From: JAYUHK01 sp043767025
GTDB lineage: Bacteria; Bacteroidota; Bacteroidia; Chitinophagales; Saprospiraceae
Direction of reading: 5' to 3'
NCBI GenBank assembly: GCA_043767025.1
Contig: JAYUHK010000088.1
Location: forward strand, 1 to 29,301
Length of the DNA: 29,301 nt
A program made the position numbers and the translations under genes. Shown one piece after another: positions 8,250 through 15,725 of this stretch; the stretch's first letter is position 1; the number at the start of each line of letters is the position of its first letter. Below the pieces are notes generated by a model. That model had not been told where the DNA came from and made no database searches. It saw only the letters and a program-made list of their open reading frames with translations.

Positions 8250-8368
8250 TTTTTTTGTGTAAACTATTAGGAACGTGCCTGAAAGAAGACGCTCTTTTTT
8301 TTCTGCGAAAATTCGAGTGTTTTCTTTTTTGTTTGTTCATTTATTAACTTTTTAACCCATCATTAAAC

Positions 8369-10459
8369 ATGAGAAAAATCAAATTCTTATTCAGCTTGCT
8401 CTTCCTTTTGGGAATGATGCAACAACTCGGAGCGCAAAACACGCCCCAAAAGTTCAACTACCAAGCTGTGGCGCGCAACGCCGCAGGCGCAGTGCTGGCA
8501 AACCAAGCCATCGGACTAAAAATTAGTCTTTTAGACGGCTCTGCCACAGGCACTGTCCAATATGCGGAAACGCACAACGTGACGACCAACGCCTTTGGTT
8601 TGTTCAACGTAGCTATCGGCAGCGGCACGGTGTCGAGCGGCTCTATGGCTGGCGTGACGTGGAGCGCGGGCAACAAATTCATCAAATCTGAATTTGACCC
8701 TGCGGGCGGCACTGCCTACACACTGGCAGGAATGTCCGAACTGCTCAGCGTTCCGTATGCTATGTACGCACAGGCATCGGCGACAGGCGGTGCGACTGGA
8801 CCAATCGGACCCGCTGGACCGCAAGGACCTCCGGGAGCAGCTGGCTCTGCTGGCGCAACAGGCGCGCAAGGACCTCCAGGAACTGGTTCAGGTACGACCT
8901 ACACAGGCGGCGCAGGCATCAGCATCTCTGGCGCAGGAGTTATTTCGGCGACCGATAACTCGGCGACCAACGAAATACAAGCCTTATCAATCAACGGAAA
9001 CCAACTGACGTTAAGCAACGGCGGTGGTAACGTCACGCTTCCAACAGGAACTACTTACACCGCAGGAAATGGCATCAATATCGCAGGAAATGTGATTTCC
9101 TCTACCGTTCCTGCTGGACCGCAAGGACCCGCCGGACCAACGGGAACAGCAGGCGCAGCTGGACCGCAAGGACCGATTGGACTTACTGGACCCGCAGGCG
9201 CAATGGGTACGGCTGGCACTACTGGCGCACAAGGACCAATGGGTACGGCTGGCGCAACAGGTGCAACTGGACCCGCAGGTGCGACCGGTCCCGCAGGCAC
9301 TTACACTGCAGGCACTGGTATCAACATCGCAGGAGGAGTTATTTCGGCTACCAGCACAGGTCTTACTCTGCCTTTTACAGGATCAACAGGCACTACCGCT
9401 TCTAATAGTGCAGCTTTTTCAGTCATACAAACAACCTCTGGCAATTACGGATTATATGGACAAGCTAACGCAGGCGCATCTTCTTACGGCGTTCATGGCG
9501 TAGCCGATTTGGGACTTGGTGTATTTGGAAAATCATTGTCTGGAACAGGCGTATATGGAGAATCAACTTCGGGAAAAGGCGTGTTTGGAGCATCACATTC
9601 AGGTGGTGGCGTATATGGCATATCAGATTCAGGTGCTGGCGTATATGGAACATCTTCCTCTGGCGTAGGAGTGTCTTCATTTAATAACGGTATAGGAGTT
9701 GCCAACCCAGCTGTTTTGGTGGAAAATTTCAATCCAGCAGGGATTGGTATAGTCATCAACAGTGGCTCATCTGACGCAGCGATGGTCGTACTTCAAACAG
9801 GCTCTGGGCAGATGGCTAAATTCTTCGACGGCGGCGCATCGCATTTAGTAGATGTTTCTAAATATGGTGGTGCAGGCTCTATCAACCTTTATGGTGACAA
9901 TACAGGAACTTTGACTTCTAATAAATTATATGCAAGTGGACTTTTTGGTTTTGTGGTCACGCAGGGAGCGGCGCAATTAACCGAAACAAGACTTTTGAAC
10001 AGCAATAGAGTTTTTGAGCCATGGCTCAACACTGGCAGCACTTGTGGTTCTTCTTCTTATCCGTGGGCGGCTATTTGGGCGACCAATGGCACTATCCAAA
10101 CATCTGATGCGCGACTGAAAGAAAACGTACAGCCGATTGACAATGGTTTGAGTGCTATTATGCAGTTGAAGCCTGTAAGTTACCGATGGAAAGAAAAGGC
10201 AAACCAAATAGGTACAGGCACTAATCTTGGCTTTATTGCGCAAGATGTAGAAAAAATACTACCCGATGTAATCGTGCATACGTTCAATTCACAAAAAGAA
10301 ATTGACGATGCCAAAAGTATCAAAAACGTTGATTTGCCAGCCGACCAATACGCCGTCAAGTATGCAGAATTTACCCCCGTGTTGGTAAAAGCTATCCAAG
10401 AGCAACAAGCTGTCATAGAAGATTTGAAAAAAAGATTGGCGAAATTGGAGGGCAAATAG
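8369..10459 (+). CDS. Collagen-like fibre protein with S74 intramolecular-chaperone domain (copy 1)
   Basis: This 696-residue secreted fibre protein has a signal peptide (1-22, ending QLGAQ). Residues 24-137 are a conserved Bacteroidota N-terminal module (QKFNYQAVARNAAGAVL … ELLSVPYAMYAQ). Two collagen-like blocks of Gly-X-Y triplets follow (about 139-178 and 248-310), then short GVxG repeats (about 370-440). The C-terminus is a peptidase S74 chaperone domain with the Ser-Lys pair S579/K584 in SDARLKENV and GFIAQDVEKILP, closed by a coiled coil (AIQEQQAVIEDLKKRLAKLE). In phage tail fibres S74 domains trimerise the fibre and cut themselves off before the Ser; the same is inferred here. No T9SS sorting domain is seen. 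It is a close paralog of the next gene, sharing the leader and N-terminal module almost base for base. Confidence 0.9.
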   Translation: MRKIKFLFSLLFLLGMMQQLGAQNTPQKFNYQAVARNAAGAVLANQAIGLKISLLDGSATGTVQYAETHNVTTNAFGLFNVAIGSGTVSSGSMAGVTWSAGNKFIKSEFDPAGGTAYTLAGMSELLSVPYAMYAQASATGGATGPIGPAGPQGPPGAAGSAGATGAQGPPGTGSGTTYTGGAGISISGAGVISATDNSATNEIQALSINGNQLTLSNGGGNVTLPTGTTYTAGNGINIAGNVISSTVPAGPQGPAGPTGTAGAAGPQGPIGLTGPAGAMGTAGTTGAQGPMGTAGATGATGPAGATGPAGTYTAGTGINIAGGVISATSTGLTLPFTGSTGTTASNSAAFSVIQTTSGNYGLYGQANAGASSYGVHGVADLGLGVFGKSLSGTGVYGESTSGKGVFGASHSGGGVYGISDSGAGVYGTSSSGVGVSSFNNGIGVANPAVLVENFNPAGIGIVINSGSSDAAMVVLQTGSGQMAKFFDGGASHLVDVSKYGGAGSINLYGDNTGTLTSNKLYASGLFGFVVTQGAAQLTETRLLNSNRVFEPWLNTGSTCGSSSYPWAAIWATNGTIQTSDARLKENVQPIDNGLSAIMQLKPVSYRWKEKANQIGTGTNLGFIAQDVEKILPDVIVHTFNSQKEIDDAKSIKNVDLPADQYAVKYAEFTPVLVKAIQEQQAVIEDLKKRLAKLEGK

Positions 10460-10467
10460 TCCTCCAA
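10445..10467 (+). other. Hairpin straddling the stop codon of fibre gene 1
   Basis: TTGGAGG (10445-10451) pairs with CCTCCAA (10461-10467), and the TAG stop (10457-10459) lies in the nine-base loop. No T-run follows, so it is not a standard terminator. Confidence 0.35.
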
Positions 10468-10565
10468 ATTACCAATTATACACTCAAACGTACCAACTAT
10501 ACACTCGGACTATTTTATTACTTGATATACCTTCAACTTTGGGACTGATAAGAGTTATGACACTA

Positions 10566-10593
10566 CGTTATCGTAAATTCATAACGATTTTTT
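10566..10593 (+). terminator. Weak terminator-like hairpin between the fibre genes
   Basis: CGTTAT (10566-10571) pairs with ATAACG (10581-10586), followed by A and six Ts. The stem is short and AT-rich. The same gap holds a direct repeat (TACCAATTATACACTC 10470-10485, TACCAACTATACACTC 10491-10506) with a 21-base period. Confidence 0.35.
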
Positions 10594-10640
10594 AAAAAAT
10601 ATTTTATTTAAAAAAACTTTTTAACACCCATCATTGAATC

Positions 10641-13391
10641 ATGAAAACAATTAAATTCTTATTCAGCTTACTTTTCCTTTTAGGAATGATGCAGCAACTC
10701 GGAGCGCAAAACACGCCTCAAAAGTTCAACTACCAAGCTGTGGCGCGCAACGCCGCAGGCGCAGTGTTGGCAAACCAAGCCATCGGACTAAAAATTAGTC
10801 TTTTAGACGGCTCTGCTGCTGGCACCGTCCAATACGCCGAAACGCACACCGTGACGACCAACGCCTTTGGTTTGTTCAACATTGCTATCGGAAGCGGCAC
10901 GGTGTCGAGCGGCTCTATGGCTGGCGTGACGTGGAGCGCGGGCAACAAATTCATCAAATCTGAATTTGACCCTGCGGGTGGCACCGCCTACACACTGGCA
11001 GGAACTTCCGAACTGCTCAGCGTTCCGTATGCAATGTACGCACAGGCATCGGCGACAGGCGGTGCGACTGGACCAATCGGACCTGCTGGACCGCAAGGAC
11101 CAATCGGATTAACTGGACCAACAGGTGCGACAGGCGCGACAGGCTTACAAGGACCTCCGGGAATGGCTGGTGCGACGGGTGCAACTGGCGCACAAGGACC
11201 TCAGGGAACTGGCACAGGCACGACCTACACAGGCGGCGCAGGCATCAACATCTCTGGCGCAGGCGTTATTTCGGCTACCGATAATTCAGCCACCAACGAG
11301 TTGCAGACGATTTCTCTCACTGGCAATCAACTAACATTAAGCAACACTGGCGGTACAGTCACGCTCCCAACAGGAACTACTTACACGGCAGGAACTGGTA
11401 TCAGTCTTGTAGGAAATGCTATTGCGAACACAGGAGATTTGAGTGCCACCAACGAGTTGCAGACACTTTCTCTTACTGGCAATCAACTGACATTAAGCAA
11501 CACTGGCGGTACGGTTACGCTCCCAACAGGAACTACTTACACGGCAGGAACTGGTATCAGTCTTGTTGGAAATGCTATTGCGAATACAGGAGATTTGAGT
11601 GCCACCAACGAGTTACAGACGATTTCTCTCACTGGCAACCAACTGACATTAAGCAACACTGGCGGTACGGTTACGCTCCCAACAGTACCAACTTACACGG
11701 CAGGAACTGGTATCAATATCGCAGGAGGCGTTATTTCGGCACCCGGCGCAGGACTTACACTGCCTTATGCAGGGACAACAGGCGCAGCCACTTCTTCTAT
11801 TCCTGCTTTTAGTGTTACTGAAACAAGCTCTGCTAGTTCGGGTAATGTTGCTATACAAGGAGTATCATCAAATGGAACTGGCGTACTTGGAACTGGCACA
11901 ATTGGTTATGGAGTATTTGGAGGTTCAACTTCCAACAATGGCGTAAGAGGAGTAACTCAATCGAATACATTAGCGGCAGTTTATGGTCTAAATAGTTCGG
12001 GAGGCATCGGAGTCGAAGGAAGCTCTACCTCCTTCTATGGTGTAAAAGGAGCATCAACATCAGGCAATGGGGTATATGGAAGTTCTACATCCAGCTACGG
12101 TACGGTAGGAGTAAGTACATCAACTACATTAGCAGGAGTTTATGGAGTAAATACTTCAGGGGGCGAAGGCGTACAGGGAACTGGCACATCAGGTACTGGT
12201 GTAAGCGGAAGATCTACATCAAGCACCGGAGTGTATGGAGGTTCTACTTCTGGTTTTGGCGTATTTGGACAATCACAATCAAACACTGGTGTGTTTGGGA
12301 GTTCAACTTCCAACAATGGCGTAAGCGGATTTAGCTCGTCAAGTACATTAGCAGCAGTTTATGGTGTAAATAGTTCAGGAGGCAGTGGAGTCGAAGGAAG
12401 TGCGACTTCTGGCAGTGGCGTAAGAGGAGTTGCAACGACTGGTATTGGTGTAGATGGAAGTTCTACTTCAAATGACGGCGTAAGAGGAGGTTCTACTTCA
12501 GGTATTGGAGTACGTGGAGTTTCAAGCTCTGGCTATGGCGTAAGAGGAGTAACTTCATCAAGTACATTAGCTGGAGTTTATGGTCTAAACACATCAGGAG
12601 GCAATGGAATCGAAGGAGTTGCAACGACTGGTATTGGTGTATTTGGACAATCAACATCAAGCAATGCGGGCTATTTTACTTCAAGTACAGGAATTGGAGT
12701 AAATGCAGTAACAACATCAGGAACTGGTGTATTTGGTGGCTCGGACTCTGGCTTCGCCGTACATGGTATTTCTGGCTCCAGCAACGGCGTAAGAGGAATT
12801 TCTAATTCTGCCGACGGCACATGGGGAGAAACGTCATCAAATACATTAGCTGGAGTTTTTGGAAATAATAACGCTGGAGGTCGCGGAGTTGAAGGATATT
12901 CAGCTGCGGGCAATGGTGTATTTGGTAGGACTGGAGGGACTGCTGCTGCTGGTGCTTACGGCGTTTACAGTAGTGGTGACGCTCTCAAAACAGTGGGTGG
13001 TTCCATGTGGTCAATCCCTTCAGATGTTCAACTCAAAAACAATATACGCCCCTTCGAAGATGGACTTGGAGTATTGTTGCAAATCAAGCCTAAAAAGTAT
13101 TTTTACAACGGCTTAGCAGGCACCCGCAGTGATGACGAAGTGGTAGGGATTGTTGCGCAAGAGATGCAAAAAATCGCACCTTATACCGTCATACCCAGCA
13201 TGGTGGATTTACACCCAGAAGCCAACAACGGAAGAGGCAGTGGAGTAAAAAGCGAAATATTGACCTACAATGCCAATGCCTTGATTTATATTACTGTAAA
13301 CGCTATCCAAGAGCAACAAACACAAATAGAAAATTTGAAAAAGCAAAATGCAGATTTATTAAAACGTTTAGAAAAATTAGAAGGAAAATAG
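10641..13391 (+). CDS. Collagen-like / GVxG-repeat fibre protein with S74 domain (copy 2)
   Basis: This 916-residue paralog of the preceding gene has the same signal peptide and N-terminal module (about 1-137) and one collagen-like block (about 139-192). Three copies of a 52-residue repeat (217-372; NELQT[IL]SLTGNQLTLSN) follow. About 380 residues (400-780) then consist of GVxG-type repeats roughly 10 residues apart, probably a trimeric β-fibre shaft. Within these, a longer unit beginning TLAxVYG recurs five times at spacings of 53, 73, 73 and 93 residues. The C-terminal S74 domain keeps S794 and K799 in SDVQLKNNI and has VGIVAQEMQKIAP, then a coiled coil. It is inferred to self-process after trimer assembly. 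The export route past the outer membrane is not evident. Confidence 0.9.
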   Translation: MKTIKFLFSLLFLLGMMQQLGAQNTPQKFNYQAVARNAAGAVLANQAIGLKISLLDGSAAGTVQYAETHTVTTNAFGLFNIAIGSGTVSSGSMAGVTWSAGNKFIKSEFDPAGGTAYTLAGTSELLSVPYAMYAQASATGGATGPIGPAGPQGPIGLTGPTGATGATGLQGPPGMAGATGATGAQGPQGTGTGTTYTGGAGINISGAGVISATDNSATNELQTISLTGNQLTLSNTGGTVTLPTGTTYTAGTGISLVGNAIANTGDLSATNELQTLSLTGNQLTLSNTGGTVTLPTGTTYTAGTGISLVGNAIANTGDLSATNELQTISLTGNQLTLSNTGGTVTLPTVPTYTAGTGINIAGGVISAPGAGLTLPYAGTTGAATSSIPAFSVTETSSASSGNVAIQGVSSNGTGVLGTGTIGYGVFGGSTSNNGVRGVTQSNTLAAVYGLNSSGGIGVEGSSTSFYGVKGASTSGNGVYGSSTSSYGTVGVSTSTTLAGVYGVNTSGGEGVQGTGTSGTGVSGRSTSSTGVYGGSTSGFGVFGQSQSNTGVFGSSTSNNGVSGFSSSSTLAAVYGVNSSGGSGVEGSATSGSGVRGVATTGIGVDGSSTSNDGVRGGSTSGIGVRGVSSSGYGVRGVTSSSTLAGVYGLNTSGGNGIEGVATTGIGVFGQSTSSNAGYFTSSTGIGVNAVTTSGTGVFGGSDSGFAVHGISGSSNGVRGISNSADGTWGETSSNTLAGVFGNNNAGGRGVEGYSAAGNGVFGRTGGTAAAGAYGVYSSGDALKTVGGSMWSIPSDVQLKNNIRPFEDGLGVLLQIKPKKYFYNGLAGTRSDDEVVGIVAQEMQKIAPYTVIPSMVDLHPEANNGRGSGVKSEILTYNANALIYITVNAIQEQQTQIENLKKQNADLLKRLEKLEGK
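11289..11756 (+). repeat. Three tandem 156-bp coding repeats
   Basis: Copies begin at 11289, 11445 and 11601 (GCCACCAACGAG), exactly 156 bases apart and in frame. The first two are nearly identical; the third diverges near its end, where TTGGAACT-type codons are replaced. Each encodes 52 residues of fibre protein copy 2. Confidence 0.9.
11840..12970 (+). repeat. Degenerate GVxG-coding repeats with a higher-order unit
   Basis: Short repeats encode GVxG units about every 10 residues. A longer unit containing ACATTAGC starts at 11967, 12126, 12345, 12564 and 12843, with intervals of 159, 219, 219 and 279 bases, all multiples of three. This suggests growth by unequal exchange that preserves frame. 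Confidence 0.8.
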
Positions 13392-13416
13392 TGCCGTAAT
13401 TTTAAAGTAAGGCACT
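13390..13416 (+). other. Hairpin starting in the stop codon of fibre gene 2
   Basis: AGTGCC (13390-13395) pairs with GGCACT (13411-13416), beginning within the TAG stop. No T-tract follows. It may be a weak terminator or an RNA-stabilising hairpin. Confidence 0.35.
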
Positions 13417-13429
13417 CGATTATTCCTTA

Positions 13430-13587
13430 GGAATGAGGAAAAAATAAGGTACTCAATTTTTTCCAATAAATTCAATCAATAACAAGGCATTTTTAAGGCG
13501 CAACGCAGGGCGTTGTAACGAAAAAATAACGCAGTGATTGGTTGTAATTTAGCAGAAAAAATGAGTAGTTTATTTTAGATACATTCC
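13430..13587 (+). repeat. Palindromic intergenic element, copy A (long form)
   Basis: The element starts with GGAATG-N5-AAAATAA (13430-13447) and ends with the inverted form TTATTTT-N5-CATTCC (13570-13587). Its interior, absent from the other copies, contains a tight hairpin CAACGC-AGG-GCGTTG (13501-13515). It is flanked by TTA on both sides, which could be a target duplication, and ends 32 bases before the next start codon. Confidence 0.6.
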
Positions 13588-13619
13588 TTATTTTAATCAT
13601 CAAAAAAAATCATTTTAAA

Positions 13620-15554
13620 ATGAAAAATATTTTTGTCAATATTTTGATTGTAGTAATGTCAACAGTTTGGGCGGATAGCATATCCGCCCAAACACTCTCC
13701 CAGCGCACAGTGAGCAGTGGCGGCAACAATATCGCCAACGCCGCGCTTTCAGTATCGTACACCATCGGAGAAATGGCGGTTTCTACCATTCAAAACGCCA
13801 ATAATTCCGTCACGTTGGGATTTCAGCAACCCTTCATGAACGGCAACCCGCCACCGCCCGGCGACACGACCACGCTCCGCTTTGAGGCGGACAAAGTAAG
13901 CGGCTTGACGGGTGATACGGTCAATGTACCGATTCGGGTCTTTAATTTTAGAGACATTATTGTGTTCCAAAAATCTATCCACGTCGTAGATACTACCGTC
14001 GGAACGATTGTCGGTACGGCGCAATACAATCTGCCCAACATGTCGGCTGCAACCTTTTTTAGGCTTTCGGCAGGTACGATTACGTCCGCGTGGGACAACT
14101 CGTCGGGTGCTGGCTCTACCCTCGCCGATAGTGCGATTGCCTATGTCGTGCGTGTAAAACTCACAGGCGCAGCAGGCACGATGAGCAACGTCACGCTGGA
14201 CAGTATTCCGACCCCAATAGTGGCGGGCAAAAAAATCGGCAACAACATCGTCGCAGTTCCTGTGGGGACTACTTCGGGCATGATTTCGGTGCTTTCTACG
14301 GTCACGCTTTCGGGCAAAATCGCTCGAGAGGACAACGTGCCAGTGGCTTTGGTGAAGGTAAATCTGACTGGATTTGCGGCACCGACTCAAACGACGGCGG
14401 CGGACGGATTGTACTCCGTGCCGAGTGTGCAAGCGACCGCGTCGGGCAGCATCGTGCCGTCCAAGCGCATCAACCCTCGCAACGGGGTCAATGTGATAGA
14501 TATTGCGCTGATACGCCGTCACATTTTGAACGCAGAATTGTTAAATTCTCCGTATAAAATCATCGCTGCCGACGTGAACCGCGATGCGTCGGTGAACGGA
14601 CTCGACCTTGTTTTTATCCAACAGCTCATCTTGACGCAAATTGATAGTTTCCCGAACAATTCTCCTTCGTGGAGGTTTGTCCCCAAATCCTTTGTGTTTG
14701 CGCAGCCTACCAATCCGTTTCCGTTTCCGGACACGATTGCGTACACAGGTGGCAGCGGCAACGCCGTCAATCGTGACTTTGTGGGAGTCAAATTGGGCGA
14801 TGTGAATTTGGACAATCAAGCAACTAATTTGCTTGCTGCGCAAGAACACAACGCCGATGATTTGGAGCTAATCACAGATGACTTGAAGGCAGCAACCGCC
14901 AACAGTATAGTGACTATTCCGATAAAAACAAGCCGAAGCCAAGAGCTGTTGGGCTACCAATTCACGCTACATTTCGACCGCGAGGCACTCGAATTTGTAG
15001 GAATAGAAAATGGCGACTTGGCGGGCATGACGGCTGCTAATTTTTATTCCAAAAAATCGGCAGAGGGCTGGCTGACCACCGCTTGGGCGCACCCGACAGG
15101 TAAAGCGAGTACGTTGGAAGCCAATACGAATGTGATGAAACTGACATTCAAAGTCAAAAAATCATTAGCGGACTTGAATAATTTACTGCGCATCAGCTCC
15201 GAGCAAACGGTGGCAGAAAACTACAACGCAGCGTCACAAACTGGAAGTGTGTTATTGATTGGCAAGCAAAATACGGTGCTGAACGACCGTTTCGAGATGT
15301 CACAAAACGAACCAAATCCATTTTTTACGCAAACAATTATTCGCTTCAATTTGCCAAAATCAGACGACATTACGCTGCGTATTTTTGATGCGCAGGGACG
15401 TACCTTGTATAACCAAAAAGAATTTAGAGAGAAAGGAGCAAACACATTTTTGTTCCAACGTCCGCAAGAGTTAGCGGCGGACGGCGTTTATTTTTACCAA
15501 ATTACTGCCTCCGACGGCGCAGAGCTAACCCGAAAAATGAATATCCTACGTTAG
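13620..15554 (+). CDS. T9SS surface protein with cohesin-like and dockerin-like modules
   Basis: This is a 644-residue exported protein. After the signal peptide (1-23), an N-terminal segment (NNIANAALSVSYTIGEMAV … LGFQQPF) is of a kind common at the start of T9SS cargo. A cohesin-like β-sandwich follows (about 84-205), then a carboxypeptidase-regulatory-like domain (about 228-275). A dockerin-like module (about 280-340) comes next; its second calcium loop DVNRDASVNGLD is intact, while the first (RINPRNGVNVID) lacks acidic ligands. A second cohesin-like domain (about 415-548; LGYQFTLHFDREALEFVGIENGDL) precedes the type-A sorting domain (about 558-644; NEPNPFFTQTIIRFNLP … ILR). Cohesin binds dockerin in cellulosomes; here assembly with the neighbouring cohesin-bearing protein is an inference. 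No catalytic domain is seen. Confidence 0.85.
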   Translation: MKNIFVNILIVVMSTVWADSISAQTLSQRTVSSGGNNIANAALSVSYTIGEMAVSTIQNANNSVTLGFQQPFMNGNPPPPGDTTTLRFEADKVSGLTGDTVNVPIRVFNFRDIIVFQKSIHVVDTTVGTIVGTAQYNLPNMSAATFFRLSAGTITSAWDNSSGAGSTLADSAIAYVVRVKLTGAAGTMSNVTLDSIPTPIVAGKKIGNNIVAVPVGTTSGMISVLSTVTLSGKIAREDNVPVALVKVNLTGFAAPTQTTAADGLYSVPSVQATASGSIVPSKRINPRNGVNVIDIALIRRHILNAELLNSPYKIIAADVNRDASVNGLDLVFIQQLILTQIDSFPNNSPSWRFVPKSFVFAQPTNPFPFPDTIAYTGGSGNAVNRDFVGVKLGDVNLDNQATNLLAAQEHNADDLELITDDLKAATANSIVTIPIKTSRSQELLGYQFTLHFDREALEFVGIENGDLAGMTAANFYSKKSAEGWLTTAWAHPTGKASTLEANTNVMKLTFKVKKSLADLNNLLRISSEQTVAENYNAASQTGSVLLIGKQNTVLNDRFEMSQNEPNPFFTQTIIRFNLPKSDDITLRIFDAQGRTLYNQKEFREKGANTFLFQRPQELAADGVYFYQITASDGAELTRKMNILR

Positions 15555-15618
15555 GAATGAAGAAAAAATAAAGTACTGCAATTTTTAAAAAATAGGTAAT
15601 TTATTTTAGATGCGTTCC
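15554..15618 (+). repeat. Palindromic intergenic element, copy B
   Basis: GGAATG-N5-AAAATAA (15554-15571) faces TTATTTT-N5-CGTTCC (15601-15618). The element is 65 bases long, about 80% identical to copy C, and its first G is also the last base of the preceding stop codon. Confidence 0.6.
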
Positions 15619-15725
15619 CAAATTAATGTGATGTGCTAACCCCAAAAGTTCCTACCACGCTCGCCGAACCTATCGGCGGGCGTTTGGTAGGTTTTTTTCT
15701 TCAAAATTTAGTTTTTTCTGTTACC

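Noticed and set aside
9055..9300. Antisense frame encoding Pro/Ala/Val-rich repeats
   Set aside because: It is the complement of collagen-like Gly-X-Y codons, not a separate gene.
11840..12970. Regularly spaced short repeats that could suggest a CRISPR array
   Set aside because: The repeats are degenerate, in frame and encode GVxG units; there are no unique spacers of constant length.
8369..13391. Phage tail-fibre origin (prophage remnant)
   Set aside because: Both genes have signal peptides and no phage structural, integrase or lysis genes are nearby.
13749..14522. Minus-strand frame of 257 codons opposite the cohesin/dockerin gene
   Set aside because: Arg/His-rich composition with no domain, fully inside a gene with signal peptide and sorting domain.
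15633..15725. Upstream extension of the SprB-repeat gene from a non-ATG start
   Set aside because: The extension lacks signal-peptide character, and the ATG at 15726 starts a standard one.
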